25,307 nucleotides of DNA from contig JBKEBP010000142.1 in NCBI GenBank assembly GCA_047973235.1, positions 1 through 25,307 on the forward strand, given 5' to 3'. The notes under the pieces were generated by a model. The model ran no database searches and was not told the origin of the DNA. It worked only from the letters and a program-made list of their open reading frames with translations. Made by a program: the position numbers and the translations under genes. Below are positions 14,981-23,966 of this stretch, one piece after another (position 1 is the first letter of the stretch; every line of letters starts with the position of its first letter). Origin of the DNA: Aequitasia sp047973235 (GTDB lineage: Bacteria; Bacillota; Clostridia; Lachnospirales; Lachnospiraceae).

Positions 14981-15115
14981 CTACTTTGTACTTTCTATCA
15001 CTTCTTTTAATATATCAGTCATATCAGTTAAATCCTCCTGATAAACTGCATCTTCCAAATCTTCAACTTCGAGGCTTGGTTGAAATTTCTTTACTTCTTC
15101 TTCAAAATCCAACAT
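14981..15115 (-). CDS. 44-residue acidic small protein heading the TPR operon
   Basis: A short frame of 44 codons begins MLDFEEEVKKFQPSLEVEDL and ends in a helix-like segment rich in Asp, Met and Lys. The evidence that it is a gene is a very strong ribosome site (AGGAGGAG) just before the ATG at 15115, a promoter (TTGATT-N17-TATGAT) directly upstream, and an 11-nt gap to the TPR gene in the same direction. It has no membrane helix or signal peptide. I recall similar short acidic proteins in front of TPR genes in Lachnospiraceae but know of no function. It may be a partner or regulator of the TPR protein. Confidence 0.75.
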   Translation of the reverse strand: MLDFEEEVKKFQPSLEVEDLEDAVYQEDLTDMTDILKEVIESTK

Positions 15116-15139
15116 TTCATCTCCTCCTACTCACAATAT

Positions 15140-15168
15140 ATCATACCTATAGCACATAGAAAAATCAA
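15140..15168 (-). promoter_or_regulatory. Promoter of the small protein-TPR-Na/Pi operon
   Basis: On the minus strand TTGATT (15168-15163) and TATGAT (15145-15140) are spaced by 17 nt. The promoter lies in the 69-bp gap behind the LTA-synthase-like gene. No terminator is visible in that gap, so some readthrough from valS-ltaS is possible. Confidence 0.6.
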
Positions 15169-15184
15169 TAGTTATCTTGATTAC

Positions 15185-17347
15185 CTACTCTTCTTCCATC
15201 TGTGTTGTCCACGATTTTGTAGTATCTGTTGCAGTTCCCGGGGTCTCAGTTATTTCTCCGTCTTTATATACGTATTGCGAACTTCTTCTAAATTCAGTAT
15301 TGCTAGATCCCATTTGCTTAATTACTATAGTATCTCCATCTTTTAACTCTGCATCAGATATACTAATGTGCGTATTGTTTAGGAACGAGCTCGTCTGTCG
15401 TTCGTTATTAATATATACCTTACTGGACTTAGTGAAATTATCACCATAAATACTATAGTTTCCATCACCTCGATCAGAAATGGAATCAATATGTGTGTCT
15501 TTAACTCCCATCATCATATGCCCTTCTGTTATAGGTGGATCCCCGTCATATGTATATTGCTTACCATATAGGATATCGTATTGCAAAAGCTCCAGATCAG
15601 ATAGGTAATCATTTGTCTTACGACGCTCCTGATGGTAGTTAAAAACTGAACCCGAATTAATGTCAAGCTTCTCAAACAAGTCTGCCATTAGCTGATATGA
15701 TGCGATATTTTGATCTTCCTTTTGTAACCCGATATTGTCCCATATCACATAATTTGTGTTATATAAATATCTTCCCGCCAAATCCTCTGCTTTTAGACCT
15801 AAGGTAGGCAAGTGATCTCCGTAAAATACAATTACTGTAGGCTCTCCTCGCTGCGAGACAGCATCTCTTAATTTTCCGGCGAATTGATCCATCTCGTAAA
15901 CCATATTAACATAGTATTCCCATTTATTTTTTAGTGCCTCATCGTCTATACCACTAACAGTTACTGCAGGATCGGTTATCACCTGCTCTTCCGGATAATC
16001 ACCATGACCCTGAACTGATATAGTAAATACAAAATCATTCTGTTCAGTAGTATCTAATGCATCCATTATATTAGTAACAAGCACATCATCCTTTGCCCAT
16101 CCGTTTGGAGTTGTCTGTAGTATATTCATGAATTCCTTACTGGTAAATGAGTCAAATCCCATGTGATCAAAAACTTTAGCACGACTATAAAAATTGCCTC
16201 CATTATTATGGAGTGCATGCGTACCATATCCAAGCGATGCTAGGGCTGTTGCTGCACTTTCGGTCGGATTGTCCTTTGAATATGTTTTGTAGGGATACTC
16301 ACCTGGTCCAAAGTATCTGAGATTCATTCCCGTCAATACTTCGAACTCGGTATTTGCTGTACCTGCACCGATTGAAGGTACTTTGAAATATCCGGTTGTG
16401 TGGTTGTCCATCATTTCATGCAAGTTAGGTGTTACATCTGTAGATGTTTCCATAAATTCAACATCGCTTACATCAAAATATGACTCGAGTTGCACTACAA
16501 TTATATTCGGGCGAGACTCCTCAGCTCTTCCGGTTTCAGATTTTGTTATTTCACCATTATTGGTGATTTCACTCATAGCCTCTTGTGAGTAACCATTCGG
16601 CTCATTTATTCCCGTATTAAATATACTAGTCATAAAGCAATATGGAAGTCCATAATCCTCATATGCGAATGCGATATTTCCAAAATAGGTGGAAATAACT
16701 CTATTTTCAATAGCAAAGTTAGAAACCAGAAAAAATATTCCAAAGAAAAATCCTGTTCCGACCATGGCAAATACTCTATGCATTCTACCAGCGTATTGGC
16801 TGCCTCGTCTATACATAGAAATAATCCAAACTACTAATGCTACTAGACCTACAATAATAAAAATAATTTCAAATCCATTAAAATAGTTTGTTATTAATGT
16901 TAGCCCATCTGCTGCTACTTTCAAATCTTGCGCATTAAAAGGTGTTACACGCTTTAGCAGCATGTACCCGTTTATTACTCCAAGAACCAACCAACTTACA
17001 GATACAATTATCCTTACAAATGTCCTTCGTTTGAATATATATACGATTGTGAGTGTACAGAAAATCATAAATGCATTGTATAAAAAGACAAGCGGTGACT
17101 CTACCATATAACTTCCTGCCCTAAATATTGAATGTCTTGAAATCGCCTCTATGGCGAAATTAATTAGGCAGGCAAGTACCAAGTGAAGAGGAAGCGAATA
17201 CTTGTTTAGAAAAGTATATATAGGTCTCATCTTTGTCGCAAATAGGCCATTCCTTCTACGTTCAAGTATTTCTTCTCTTCTAATTTTTCGTTTTCTATTA
17301 TGTTCTTTAATATCAGCCAGACTTGGCATTTTCAGCTTAAGCTTCAT
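15185..17347 (-). CDS. LTA synthase family sulfatase-fold protein with C-terminal Ig-like domain
   Basis: The 720-residue protein has a basic cytosolic N-terminus (1-45), five membrane helices (about 48-70, 84-107, 111-131, 158-178, 194-214) and an extracellular sulfatase-fold domain (about 278-600). Active-site residues known from LtaS are visible: metal ligand E288 in VVQLESY, nucleophile T330 in GAGTANTEFE, and D511-H512 in FYGDHLP. The family transfers glycerol-phosphate from phosphatidylglycerol to grow lipoteichoic acid, or a related phospholipid head group. Unlike plain LtaS, it carries about 105 extra C-terminal residues (615-720). The part at 620-695 (YSIYGDNFTKSSKVYIN, then GDTIVIKQ) looks like an IPT/TIG beta-sandwich, followed by a Thr-rich tail. 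The ATG at 17347 is 12 nt behind valS, in an apparent operon. True LTA synthesis is unproven. Confidence 0.9.
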   Translation of the reverse strand: MKLKLKMPSLADIKEHNRKRKIRREEILERRRNGLFATKMRPIYTFLNKYSLPLHLVLACLINFAIEAISRHSIFRAGSYMVESPLVFLYNAFMIFCTLTIVYIFKRRTFVRIIVSVSWLVLGVINGYMLLKRVTPFNAQDLKVAADGLTLITNYFNGFEIIFIIVGLVALVVWIISMYRRGSQYAGRMHRVFAMVGTGFFFGIFFLVSNFAIENRVISTYFGNIAFAYEDYGLPYCFMTSIFNTGINEPNGYSQEAMSEITNNGEITKSETGRAEESRPNIIVVQLESYFDVSDVEFMETSTDVTPNLHEMMDNHTTGYFKVPSIGAGTANTEFEVLTGMNLRYFGPGEYPYKTYSKDNPTESAATALASLGYGTHALHNNGGNFYSRAKVFDHMGFDSFTSKEFMNILQTTPNGWAKDDVLVTNIMDALDTTEQNDFVFTISVQGHGDYPEEQVITDPAVTVSGIDDEALKNKWEYYVNMVYEMDQFAGKLRDAVSQRGEPTVIVFYGDHLPTLGLKAEDLAGRYLYNTNYVIWDNIGLQKEDQNIASYQLMADLFEKLDINSGSVFNYHQERRKTNDYLSDLELLQYDILYGKQYTYDGDPPITEGHMMMGVKDTHIDSISDRGDGNYSIYGDNFTKSSKVYINNERQTSSFLNNTHISISDAELKDGDTIVIKQMGSSNTEFRRSSQYVYKDGEITETPGTATDTTKSWTTQMEEE

Positions 17348-17359
17348 CTATATCCCTTC

Positions 17360-20014
17360 TTATCTGTTCTGCATAACGCTTAAGCGATCCTCTACCTGAG
17401 CGAGCATCTGCTTGTAAGTTTCGAGTTTCTCCCTCTCCTCATTCACTTTCGATTCAGGTGCCTTAGAGATGAACTTCTCATTACTTAGCATACCCGTTGC
17501 ACGAGATATTTCCTTACCCAAACGGTCCTTTTCTTTTGACAGACGTGCAATCTCCTGCTCAAAATCTACCAAATCTTCCAGTGGAAGATAAACCACACCA
17601 TCCGGGATTACAACTGAAATTGCATCATCTGCAATTCCTTCATTACTTTCCTGTATAATAAAGTCACTTGCTGTTGCGAGCATCAACGCAGACTCCTTTA
17701 GTTTTAAGAGGCTATCTGCCATGTCTCCTTTTTGCATAACTACATAAATAGTTGCTTTTCTATTATTAGGTACATTCATTTCCATGCGGATATTACGAAC
17801 GCCTCTAACTATTTCTTTAAATCTATCAAGGACCTCTACTTCTTCTTTATACGTTTTATCTTTATCATATGTTGGCCATGAAGACATCATTAATGATTCC
17901 TCCTCAGGCACTAACTTAGAGTATATTTCTTCTGTGACAAACGGCATATATGGATGAAGTAGCTTTAAACCATTAGCAAGTACAGTTTTTAGTGTATACA
18001 GAGCTTGATTCGCTGACTCTTTGTCCTCATCTGCATGATAAATTCTGTATTTTGCAATCTCTATATACCAGTCACAGAATTCATCCCATAAAAAATCATA
18101 AATCTTAGAAACTGCGATTCCTAATTCAAATTTGTCCATGTTATCAGTTACTTCTTTAATCACATCATTGCATCTGGCTATTATCCATCTATCTGCAGGG
18201 TGATTACTTTCACTCTTGGGTACTTCTATGCCGTGTTCATCGATATTCATCATGATGAATCTGGATGCATTCCATACTTTATTTGCAAAGTTACGGCTAG
18301 CTTCTACTCTTTCATTATAAAACCGCATATCATTACCCGGTGCATTTCCCGTAACTAGTGTCATACGAAGTGCATCCGCACCATATTGACTTATGATATC
18401 AAGCGGGTCTATTCCATTTCCGAGTGATTTACTCATCTTTCTTCCTTGTGAGTCTCTTACAAGTCCATGGATGAATACCGTATGGAAAGGTGATTTGCCC
18501 GTCTGCTCATAGCCTGAAAACACCATACGAATTACCCAAAAGAAAATAATATCATATCCTGTTACGAGTACATCCGTTGGATAGAAATAATCTAAATCCT
18601 CCGTTTGTTTTGGCCAGCCAAGTGTTGAAAACGGCCAAAGTGCCGAACTAAACCATGTATCAAGCGTGTCTTCATCTTGTGTAAACTCATGACATCCGCA
18701 TTGCTCACATGTATCAGGAGCACCACCTCTTACTATCATAGTATTACCACAGGATTTGCAATAATAAGCAGGTATTCTATGCCCCCACCATATTTGCCTC
18801 GATATACACCAATCTCTTATGTTTTCAAGCCAGTGTAAATAAATTTTATCAAATCTCTCCGGAACAAATTTGAGCTCTCCTTTAGTAAGTGCCTCTATCG
18901 CAGGGCGTGCAAGTTCTTCCATTTTAACAAACCATTGTAGTTTAGCCATTGGTTCAACAGTAGTTCCACATCTGTCATGTGTACCAACATTGTGCGTATG
19001 TTCTTCTAGCTTAACCAGTAATCCTTCTTTTTGAAGGTCTTCTACAATTTTCTTTCTGGCTTCGTATCTGTCTAACCCCTGATAAGCACCACCATTTTCA
19101 TTAATAGTAGCGTCATCATTCATAATATTTATTTCTTCCAGATTATGTCTTGTTCCCACTTCAAAGTCATTCGGATCATGAGCCGGTGTTATCTTTACTG
19201 CACCTGTACCAAACTCCATGTCTACATATTCATCCGCTACGATAGGTATTTCTCTATTCATGAGTGGCAATAATGCCTTTTTGCCAATTAAATGTGTATA
19301 TCTTTCATCTTCAGGATTAACTGCTATCGCTGTATCTCCAAGCATAGTTTCCGGACGTGTTGTTGCTATTTCGATAAACTCATTACTATCTACAACAGGA
19401 TAATTGATATGCCAAAAATGTCCTGCCTGCTCTTCGTGCTCAACTTCTGCATCGGAGATAGATGTTTTGCAAACGGGGCACCAGTTTATAATTCTATTTC
19501 CTTTGTAGATAAACCCTTTATTGTATAGGCGTATGAATACTTCTTCTACTGCATCCGAGCACCCCTCATCCATAGTGAAGCGTTCTCTATCCCAGTCGCA
19601 AGAAACTCCCAACTTCTTAAGTTGATCTTCAATAGTTCCTGCGTATTCTTCTTTCCATTCCCAGGTTCTTTCAAGGAACTTCTCTCTACCAAGCTCTCTT
19701 TTATCTATGCCCTCTTCTTTGAGTGCTTCCGTAACCTTAACTTCTGTTGAAATAGCAGCATGGTCTGTCCCCGGAACCCAAAGAGCACTATATCCCTGCA
19801 TCCTTTTATACCTTATAATTATGTCCTGCAATGTATTGTCAAGTGCATGTCCCATATGAAGCTTCCCTGTAATATTCGGAGGAGGCATCACTGTTGTAAA
19901 CGGCTTCTTGCTTCTGTCAATTTCCGTGTGAAAGTACTTGGCATTCATCCACTTTTTGTATAAACGTCCTTCCATGTTTTGTGGGTCATAGGTTGTGTTT
20001 AGTTTTTCACTCAT
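17360..20014 (-). CDS. valS: Valyl-tRNA synthetase
   Basis: The 884-residue class Ia synthetase has the full expected length. The sequence shows PPPNITGKLHMGHAL with the HMGH signature (53-56), the editing domain (about 200-350) with ATTRPETMLGD, CysCys pairs in CPVC (179-182) and in the YCKSCG/CEQCG insertion (419-440), RKMSKSLGNG with KMSKS at 526-530, an anticodon-binding domain (about 610-760), and a C-terminal coiled coil (about 815-880) typical of ValRS. It charges tRNA-Val in the cytosol. The ATG at 20014 has GAGGTAGAG upstream. Transcription is controlled by a T-box leader that ends about 45 nt before the gene. It leads an operon with the LTA-synthase-like gene, 12 nt downstream. Confidence 0.98.
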   Translation of the reverse strand: MSEKLNTTYDPQNMEGRLYKKWMNAKYFHTEIDRSKKPFTTVMPPPNITGKLHMGHALDNTLQDIIIRYKRMQGYSALWVPGTDHAAISTEVKVTEALKEEGIDKRELGREKFLERTWEWKEEYAGTIEDQLKKLGVSCDWDRERFTMDEGCSDAVEEVFIRLYNKGFIYKGNRIINWCPVCKTSISDAEVEHEEQAGHFWHINYPVVDSNEFIEIATTRPETMLGDTAIAVNPEDERYTHLIGKKALLPLMNREIPIVADEYVDMEFGTGAVKITPAHDPNDFEVGTRHNLEEINIMNDDATINENGGAYQGLDRYEARKKIVEDLQKEGLLVKLEEHTHNVGTHDRCGTTVEPMAKLQWFVKMEELARPAIEALTKGELKFVPERFDKIYLHWLENIRDWCISRQIWWGHRIPAYYCKSCGNTMIVRGGAPDTCEQCGCHEFTQDEDTLDTWFSSALWPFSTLGWPKQTEDLDYFYPTDVLVTGYDIIFFWVIRMVFSGYEQTGKSPFHTVFIHGLVRDSQGRKMSKSLGNGIDPLDIISQYGADALRMTLVTGNAPGNDMRFYNERVEASRNFANKVWNASRFIMMNIDEHGIEVPKSESNHPADRWIIARCNDVIKEVTDNMDKFELGIAVSKIYDFLWDEFCDWYIEIAKYRIYHADEDKESANQALYTLKTVLANGLKLLHPYMPFVTEEIYSKLVPEEESLMMSSWPTYDKDKTYKEEVEVLDRFKEIVRGVRNIRMEMNVPNNRKATIYVVMQKGDMADSLLKLKESALMLATASDFIIQESNEGIADDAISVVIPDGVVYLPLEDLVDFEQEIARLSKEKDRLGKEISRATGMLSNEKFISKAPESKVNEEREKLETYKQMLAQVEDRLSVMQNR

Positions 20015-20054
20015 CTTACTCTACCTCTCAAAATTTATAATTTGTTTTAATAAC

Positions 20055-20318
20055 ATAGAAAATCGCCCTTTATAAATAAAGGGCGAATATAATTCGCGGT
20101 ACCACCTTTTGGTATTCTCATCTTATTCGTAACGTGAATGAAACGGGACAACCTACTACCGATATAATTTTTGATTATATCGCTTCAATTATCCGGCTCG
20201 GAAGCTACCTTTAGCATGTCACACCTTAAACCACCTCACAGCCTATGGGCAATTCTCTCTAAAAGGGTTATATGCCTACTCCTCTTCGTCTTAGCCTTTT
20301 TAATTTTAAATCATGATT
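20055..20318 (-). promoter_or_regulatory. T-box leader (valine-tRNA responsive) with terminator
   Basis: On the minus strand the leader contains a clear T-box sequence, AAGGTGGTACCGCGAA (20108-20093). It is followed by a terminator stem TCGCCCTTTA/TAAAGGGCGA (20086-20063) ending in TTTTCT. Upstream, Stem I can be recognised by GGCT (20297-20294) pairing with AGCC and by a CTTC strand near 20204-20200. Directly before that strand a GTA triplet (20208-20206), a valine codon followed by G, is the best specifier candidate. Uncharged tRNA-Val would pair with specifier and T-box and open the terminator, raising valS and the gene behind it. Confidence 0.93.
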
Positions 20319-20319
20319 T

Positions 20320-20348
20320 ATCATATCTTTAGAATAGCATTTTGTCAA
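20320..20348 (-). promoter_or_regulatory. Promoter of the valS T-box transcript
   Basis: On the minus strand a perfect TTGACA (20348-20343) and TATGAT (20325-20320) are separated by 17 nt, just upstream of the T-box leader. Confidence 0.8.
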
Positions 20349-20381
20349 GTTTCATGGGCTGTTTTCACAAATTATTAAGAA

Positions 20382-21323
20382 CTAAATATATTGTAAAGTA
20401 CGTAGGGTGAATAACCAACCGGTAAGTGTCACTGAGCTGAAAAGTGTTGTCAGCATCACAACATTTGTAGTTAGTACACCCTCGTGTCCCATATTTCTAG
20501 CCATGACATAACACGCAACCGTAGTGGCTGAACCAAGCATGACAAGAATCGTTACAAGCTCTCGTTCTCTGAATCCAAAGTGTATTGCAATTGGTAGAAA
20601 AATGGTTGCTAAGAGAACAAGCTTAACAAATGTTGCAAATACAGATGGCTTAATGCTACTTAATGCTTTACCAAGCTTGAATGATGCTCCCATAGCTATT
20701 AACCCTAGTGGTGTCGCCATATTTCCTACACTTGTAAGTGACTTTTCCAGTATTATTGGTATTGGAATCCTTATATAAGAAACTATAATTCCAAGAAGTA
20801 TTGCTATAATAATTGGGTTAGTTATAACGCCAATAACCGACTCCTTTACAACTGTTATTTCAAGCTTAGTTCTCCCCGACTTTAAAAGTGATAGTGCCAA
20901 TACTGCCACAACATTGTAAATCGGTACACTTCCAACTATCATTAATGCAGCAATACTTGCGTTCCCATATATATTTGTAATAAACGCTATTCCTATAAGT
21001 GCCGCAGAACTTCTATATGAGACCTGAATAAATTCACCTCGTAAATCCTTTTTTATTAGTAATGATAATACGATTACAATTAAAATGCTGAGGATAGTTG
21101 CTATCGCACAAAACAGTACAAACTTAGTATCCCAGATACTAGTGAAATCTTCTGTTGCCAGATCTATAAATACACAAATCGGTAAAGGTACCTTAAAAAC
21201 AAATGAGTTAAGCTTACTCGCAAATTCATCATCTATTATTTTCAGACGCTGTAAAATTACACCAAGTACCATCATTACAAAAATAGGCAGTGTTGCATCG
21301 ACGCTGAATAGTAAATTGTCCAT
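20382..21323 (-). CDS. AEC-family permease (auxin efflux carrier type)
   Basis: The 313-residue protein has about ten hydrophobic segments in the two-half AEC layout. The N-terminus carries LPIFVMMVLGVILQRLKIID, the first half includes FVFKVPLPICVF, and the second half includes GNMATPLGLIAMGASF (about 198-213) and a final helix near 290-310. AEC proteins are secondary carriers; bacterial members export or import carboxylates such as malate or amino-acid-related anions. The substrate cannot be read here. The ATG at 21323 has GAGGAAACGAAG upstream, and an extended -10 (TGTTATACT) lies before it on the minus strand. It is divergent from hydE and probably a single-gene unit, without an obvious terminator in the 33 bp before the valS promoter. 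Confidence 0.9.
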   Translation of the reverse strand: MDNLLFSVDATLPIFVMMVLGVILQRLKIIDDEFASKLNSFVFKVPLPICVFIDLATEDFTSIWDTKFVLFCAIATILSILIVIVLSLLIKKDLRGEFIQVSYRSSAALIGIAFITNIYGNASIAALMIVGSVPIYNVVAVLALSLLKSGRTKLEITVVKESVIGVITNPIIIAILLGIIVSYIRIPIPIILEKSLTSVGNMATPLGLIAMGASFKLGKALSSIKPSVFATFVKLVLLATIFLPIAIHFGFRERELVTILVMLGSATTVACYVMARNMGHEGVLTTNVVMLTTLFSSVTLTGWLFTLRTLQYI

Positions 21324-21369
21324 AATTTCTTCGTTTCCTCTATGATATTTTCCATTTTCATTCCCGATA

Positions 21370-21375
21370 AGTATA
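21370..21375 (-). promoter_or_regulatory. Probable extended -10 promoter of the AEC permease gene
   Basis: On the minus strand TATACT is preceded by TG at one base distance (TGTTATACT). No good -35 hexamer is found 16-18 nt upstream (only TTTCGA), so this rests on the extended -10. Confidence 0.45.
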
Positions 21376-21432
21376 ACATATGAAATACAAATTCGAAAAC
21401 TATTGTTACTTAATTATATACATCCACTTTCA

Positions 21433-21461
21433 TTGAGTAATTTTTCTCATTGTGATATACT
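21433..21461 (+). promoter_or_regulatory. Promoter of the hydEGF operon
   Basis: TTGAGT (21433-21438) and TATACT (21456-21461) are 17 nt apart. The predicted start near 21468 leaves almost no untranslated leader before the hydE ATG at 21471. Confidence 0.65.
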
Positions 21462-21470
21462 GATTTAATT

Positions 21471-22520
21471 ATGAAAAGTCTAATAAACAAGCTATATACT
21501 GATATGTTTTTAACTAAAGATGAATGGATAAAACTCTTTGCTAATCAAGAAAATGTAGATTTTGATTATCTTTTTTCTCTTGCTAGAAAGAGGAGCTATG
21601 AGATATATGGAAATAAAATATTTATTCGTGGACTAATTGAATTTACAAACTATTGCAAAAACGATTGTTACTACTGCGGAATTAGGCGAGACAATTCAAA
21701 AGTAAGCCGCTACAGATTGACAACCGGTGAAATCTTAGAATGTTGTAAATATTCCTATGACGCAGGTTTTAGAACCTTTGTCTTACAAGGCGGCGAGGAC
21801 CCTTACTTTACGGATACTCGAATGATAGATCTAATACAAAAAATAAGAAGAGACTACAATGACTGTGCAATTACCTTGTCTATTGGTGAACGTTCACACG
21901 ATAGTTATGAGGCAATGTATGCCGCCGGAGCTGATCGCTTTCTTCTTCGCCATGAGACAGCCCTTTGCGAGCATTATTCAAAACTTCATCCACCTGAGTT
22001 GACCTCCGATAACCGCAAGCGTTGTTTATATGATTTAAAATCAATTGGGTTCCAAACGGGAACAGGATTTATGGTAGGCTCACCATATCAAACTTCAGAA
22101 AACCTAGCCGAAGATATGATGTTTATAAAGGAACTTGGCCCACATATGGTTGGAATCGGACCATTTATATCACATAATGAGACACCTTTTAAAGACAAAC
22201 CGTCAGGAACATTGTCACAGACACTTTATGTACTGGCTTTACTTAGATTGATGATTCCGAAACTCCTCATACCTTCAACTACGGCTCTTGGTACTCTAGA
22301 TAAAGATGGACGCCTATTGGGTATACGAGCCGGAGCCAACGTAATTATGCAAAATGTGACACCTAAGGACTCTAGAATAAATTATACGTTATATGAAAAC
22401 AAAGACAGAGCCGGTGATATTGATAATTCAGATACAAATCCACTCTTTATAGCGTTAAAGGACGAGAATTATAAATTTGACATATCACGTGGAGATTCAA
22501 AAGTAACGGGAGGGAAATAA
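21471..22520 (+). CDS. hydE: [FeFe]-hydrogenase maturation radical SAM enzyme HydE
   Basis: The 349-residue protein is a radical SAM enzyme with the CX3CX2C cluster motif as NYCKNDCYYCG (C62, C66, C69). The family segments FVLQGGEDPYFT and HMVGIGPFISHNETPFKDKP are also present. HydE helps build the dithiolate-bridged diiron part of the hydrogenase H-cluster and acts in the cytosol. Length and the N-terminus (MKSLINKLYTDMFLTKDEWI) agree with the family, and an in-frame stop lies upstream, so the start at 21471 is firm. No ribosome site precedes it, and the promoter places the transcript start within a few bases, so the mRNA may be leaderless. It is the first gene of hydE-hydG-hydF, one base apart from hydG. 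No hydrogenase structural gene is in the window. Confidence 0.95.
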   Translation: MKSLINKLYTDMFLTKDEWIKLFANQENVDFDYLFSLARKRSYEIYGNKIFIRGLIEFTNYCKNDCYYCGIRRDNSKVSRYRLTTGEILECCKYSYDAGFRTFVLQGGEDPYFTDTRMIDLIQKIRRDYNDCAITLSIGERSHDSYEAMYAAGADRFLLRHETALCEHYSKLHPPELTSDNRKRCLYDLKSIGFQTGTGFMVGSPYQTSENLAEDMMFIKELGPHMVGIGPFISHNETPFKDKPSGTLSQTLYVLALLRLMIPKLLIPSTTALGTLDKDGRLLGIRAGANVIMQNVTPKDSRINYTLYENKDRAGDIDNSDTNPLFIALKDENYKFDISRGDSKVTGGK

Positions 22521-22521
22521 A

Positions 22522-23943
22522 ATGTATGATGTGAATTCAAAGCATGCTGAGGATTTCATTAATCATGATGAAATTATTAATACACTTGCATATGCTGATG
22601 AAAACAAACGAAATGAAGCTCTTATCGATAGTATAATTAAAAAAGCCGGTGAGATGAAGGGATTAACACACAAGGAAGCCTCTGTACTACTTGCTTGTGA
22701 GCTAGAAGATAAAAATAAAGAAATACTAAAACTCGCAAATAAAATCAAGCAAAGATTCTACGGTAATAGAATAGTTCTATTCGCTCCACTTTACCTGTCG
22801 AATTACTGTATAAACGGATGTACTTACTGTCCTTATCATATGATAAATAAAACTATTCCAAGAAAAAAGCTTTCAATGGAGGAAATAAGAAGAGAAACAA
22901 TCGCTCTTCAAGACATGGGACATAAACGTTTAGCCATTGAAGCAGGTGAAGATCCCGTTCATAACACTATGGATTACTACTTGGAAGCTATCAAAACTAT
23001 TTATGATATAAAACACAAAAACGGCGCCATCCGACGTGCAAATATTAATATCGCTGCTACAACAGTAAGCAACTACCACCTATTAAAAGAAGCTGAAATT
23101 GGAACTTATATACTATTTCAAGAGACCTATCACAAAGAAGGCTATGAAGAGTTACATCCAACAGGACCTAAAAGTGATTACTTCTATCATACCGAGGCCA
23201 TGGATAGAGCTATGGAAGGCGGTATAGATGACGTTGGGCTTGGGGTATTATTCGGACTTGATAAATATCGATATGAGTTTGCCGCACTTTTAATGCATGC
23301 TGAGCATCTCGAAGCTGCTTTTGGAGTTGGTCCCCATACCATAAGCTTTCCAAGGCTAAAAAATGCTGATGACATTAACGCAGATGACTTTACCAATGGT
23401 ATAGACGATATGACCTTCGCTAAAATAATAGCCTGTACAAGAGTTTCTGTACCATATACAGGTATGATTGTTTCTACCAGAGAAAGTCAGGAGGTTCGTA
23501 AAATGGTACTTCCTCTTGGAATTTCGCAGATTAGTGGAGGCTCCAAAACAAGTGTTGGCGGCTACTTCGAACCGGAACCGGAAGATGAGAATTCCTCACA
23601 ATTTAATCTAAGTGACACCAGAACTCTAGACGAAGTTGTCCATTGGCTAATGGATATGGGTTATATACCCAGCTTTTGTACTGCTTGTTATCGTGAAGGG
23701 CGTACAGGTGACAGATTTATGTCACTTTGTAAAAGTGGTCAGATACAAAACTGCTGTCACCCCAATGCACTGATGACTTTAGAGGAATATTTAATGGATT
23801 ATGCGGGACACGATACCAAGATAATAGGTGAGAAATTAATAGAAAACGAAGTTCTTAACGTGCCTAATGAGCGTGCAAGAACCGTTGTAATAGAACATTT
23901 GGAAGCAATACGTAATAACGAAGGAAGAGATTTTAGATTCTAA
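22522..23943 (+). CDS. hydG: [FeFe]-hydrogenase maturation radical SAM enzyme HydG
   Basis: The 473-residue protein is a ThiH-like radical SAM tyrosine lyase that makes the CO and CN ligands of the H-cluster from tyrosine. The SAM cluster motif is NYCINGCTYCPYH (C96, C100, C103). The C-terminal auxiliary cluster motif CX2CX22C is intact, with C386 and C389 in FCTACYREGRTGDR and C412 in QNCCHP. Full length and both clusters make it a likely active enzyme. The ATG at 22522 lies one base behind the hydE stop, and the ribosome site GGGAGGG is inside the end of hydE, so the two are translationally coupled. It is followed by hydF after 23 nt. Confidence 0.97.
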   Translation: MYDVNSKHAEDFINHDEIINTLAYADENKRNEALIDSIIKKAGEMKGLTHKEASVLLACELEDKNKEILKLANKIKQRFYGNRIVLFAPLYLSNYCINGCTYCPYHMINKTIPRKKLSMEEIRRETIALQDMGHKRLAIEAGEDPVHNTMDYYLEAIKTIYDIKHKNGAIRRANINIAATTVSNYHLLKEAEIGTYILFQETYHKEGYEELHPTGPKSDYFYHTEAMDRAMEGGIDDVGLGVLFGLDKYRYEFAALLMHAEHLEAAFGVGPHTISFPRLKNADDINADDFTNGIDDMTFAKIIACTRVSVPYTGMIVSTRESQEVRKMVLPLGISQISGGSKTSVGGYFEPEPEDENSSQFNLSDTRTLDEVVHWLMDMGYIPSFCTACYREGRTGDRFMSLCKSGQIQNCCHPNALMTLEEYLMDYAGHDTKIIGEKLIENEVLNVPNERARTVVIEHLEAIRNNEGRDFRF

Positions 23944-23966
23944 TTCATAGAAAAGAGGCAATTCGT

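Noticed and set aside
15080..15449. Several plus-strand frames of 86-90 codons over the ltaS-like gene and the small-protein region
   Set aside because: They overlap well-supported minus-strand genes and have no start signals.
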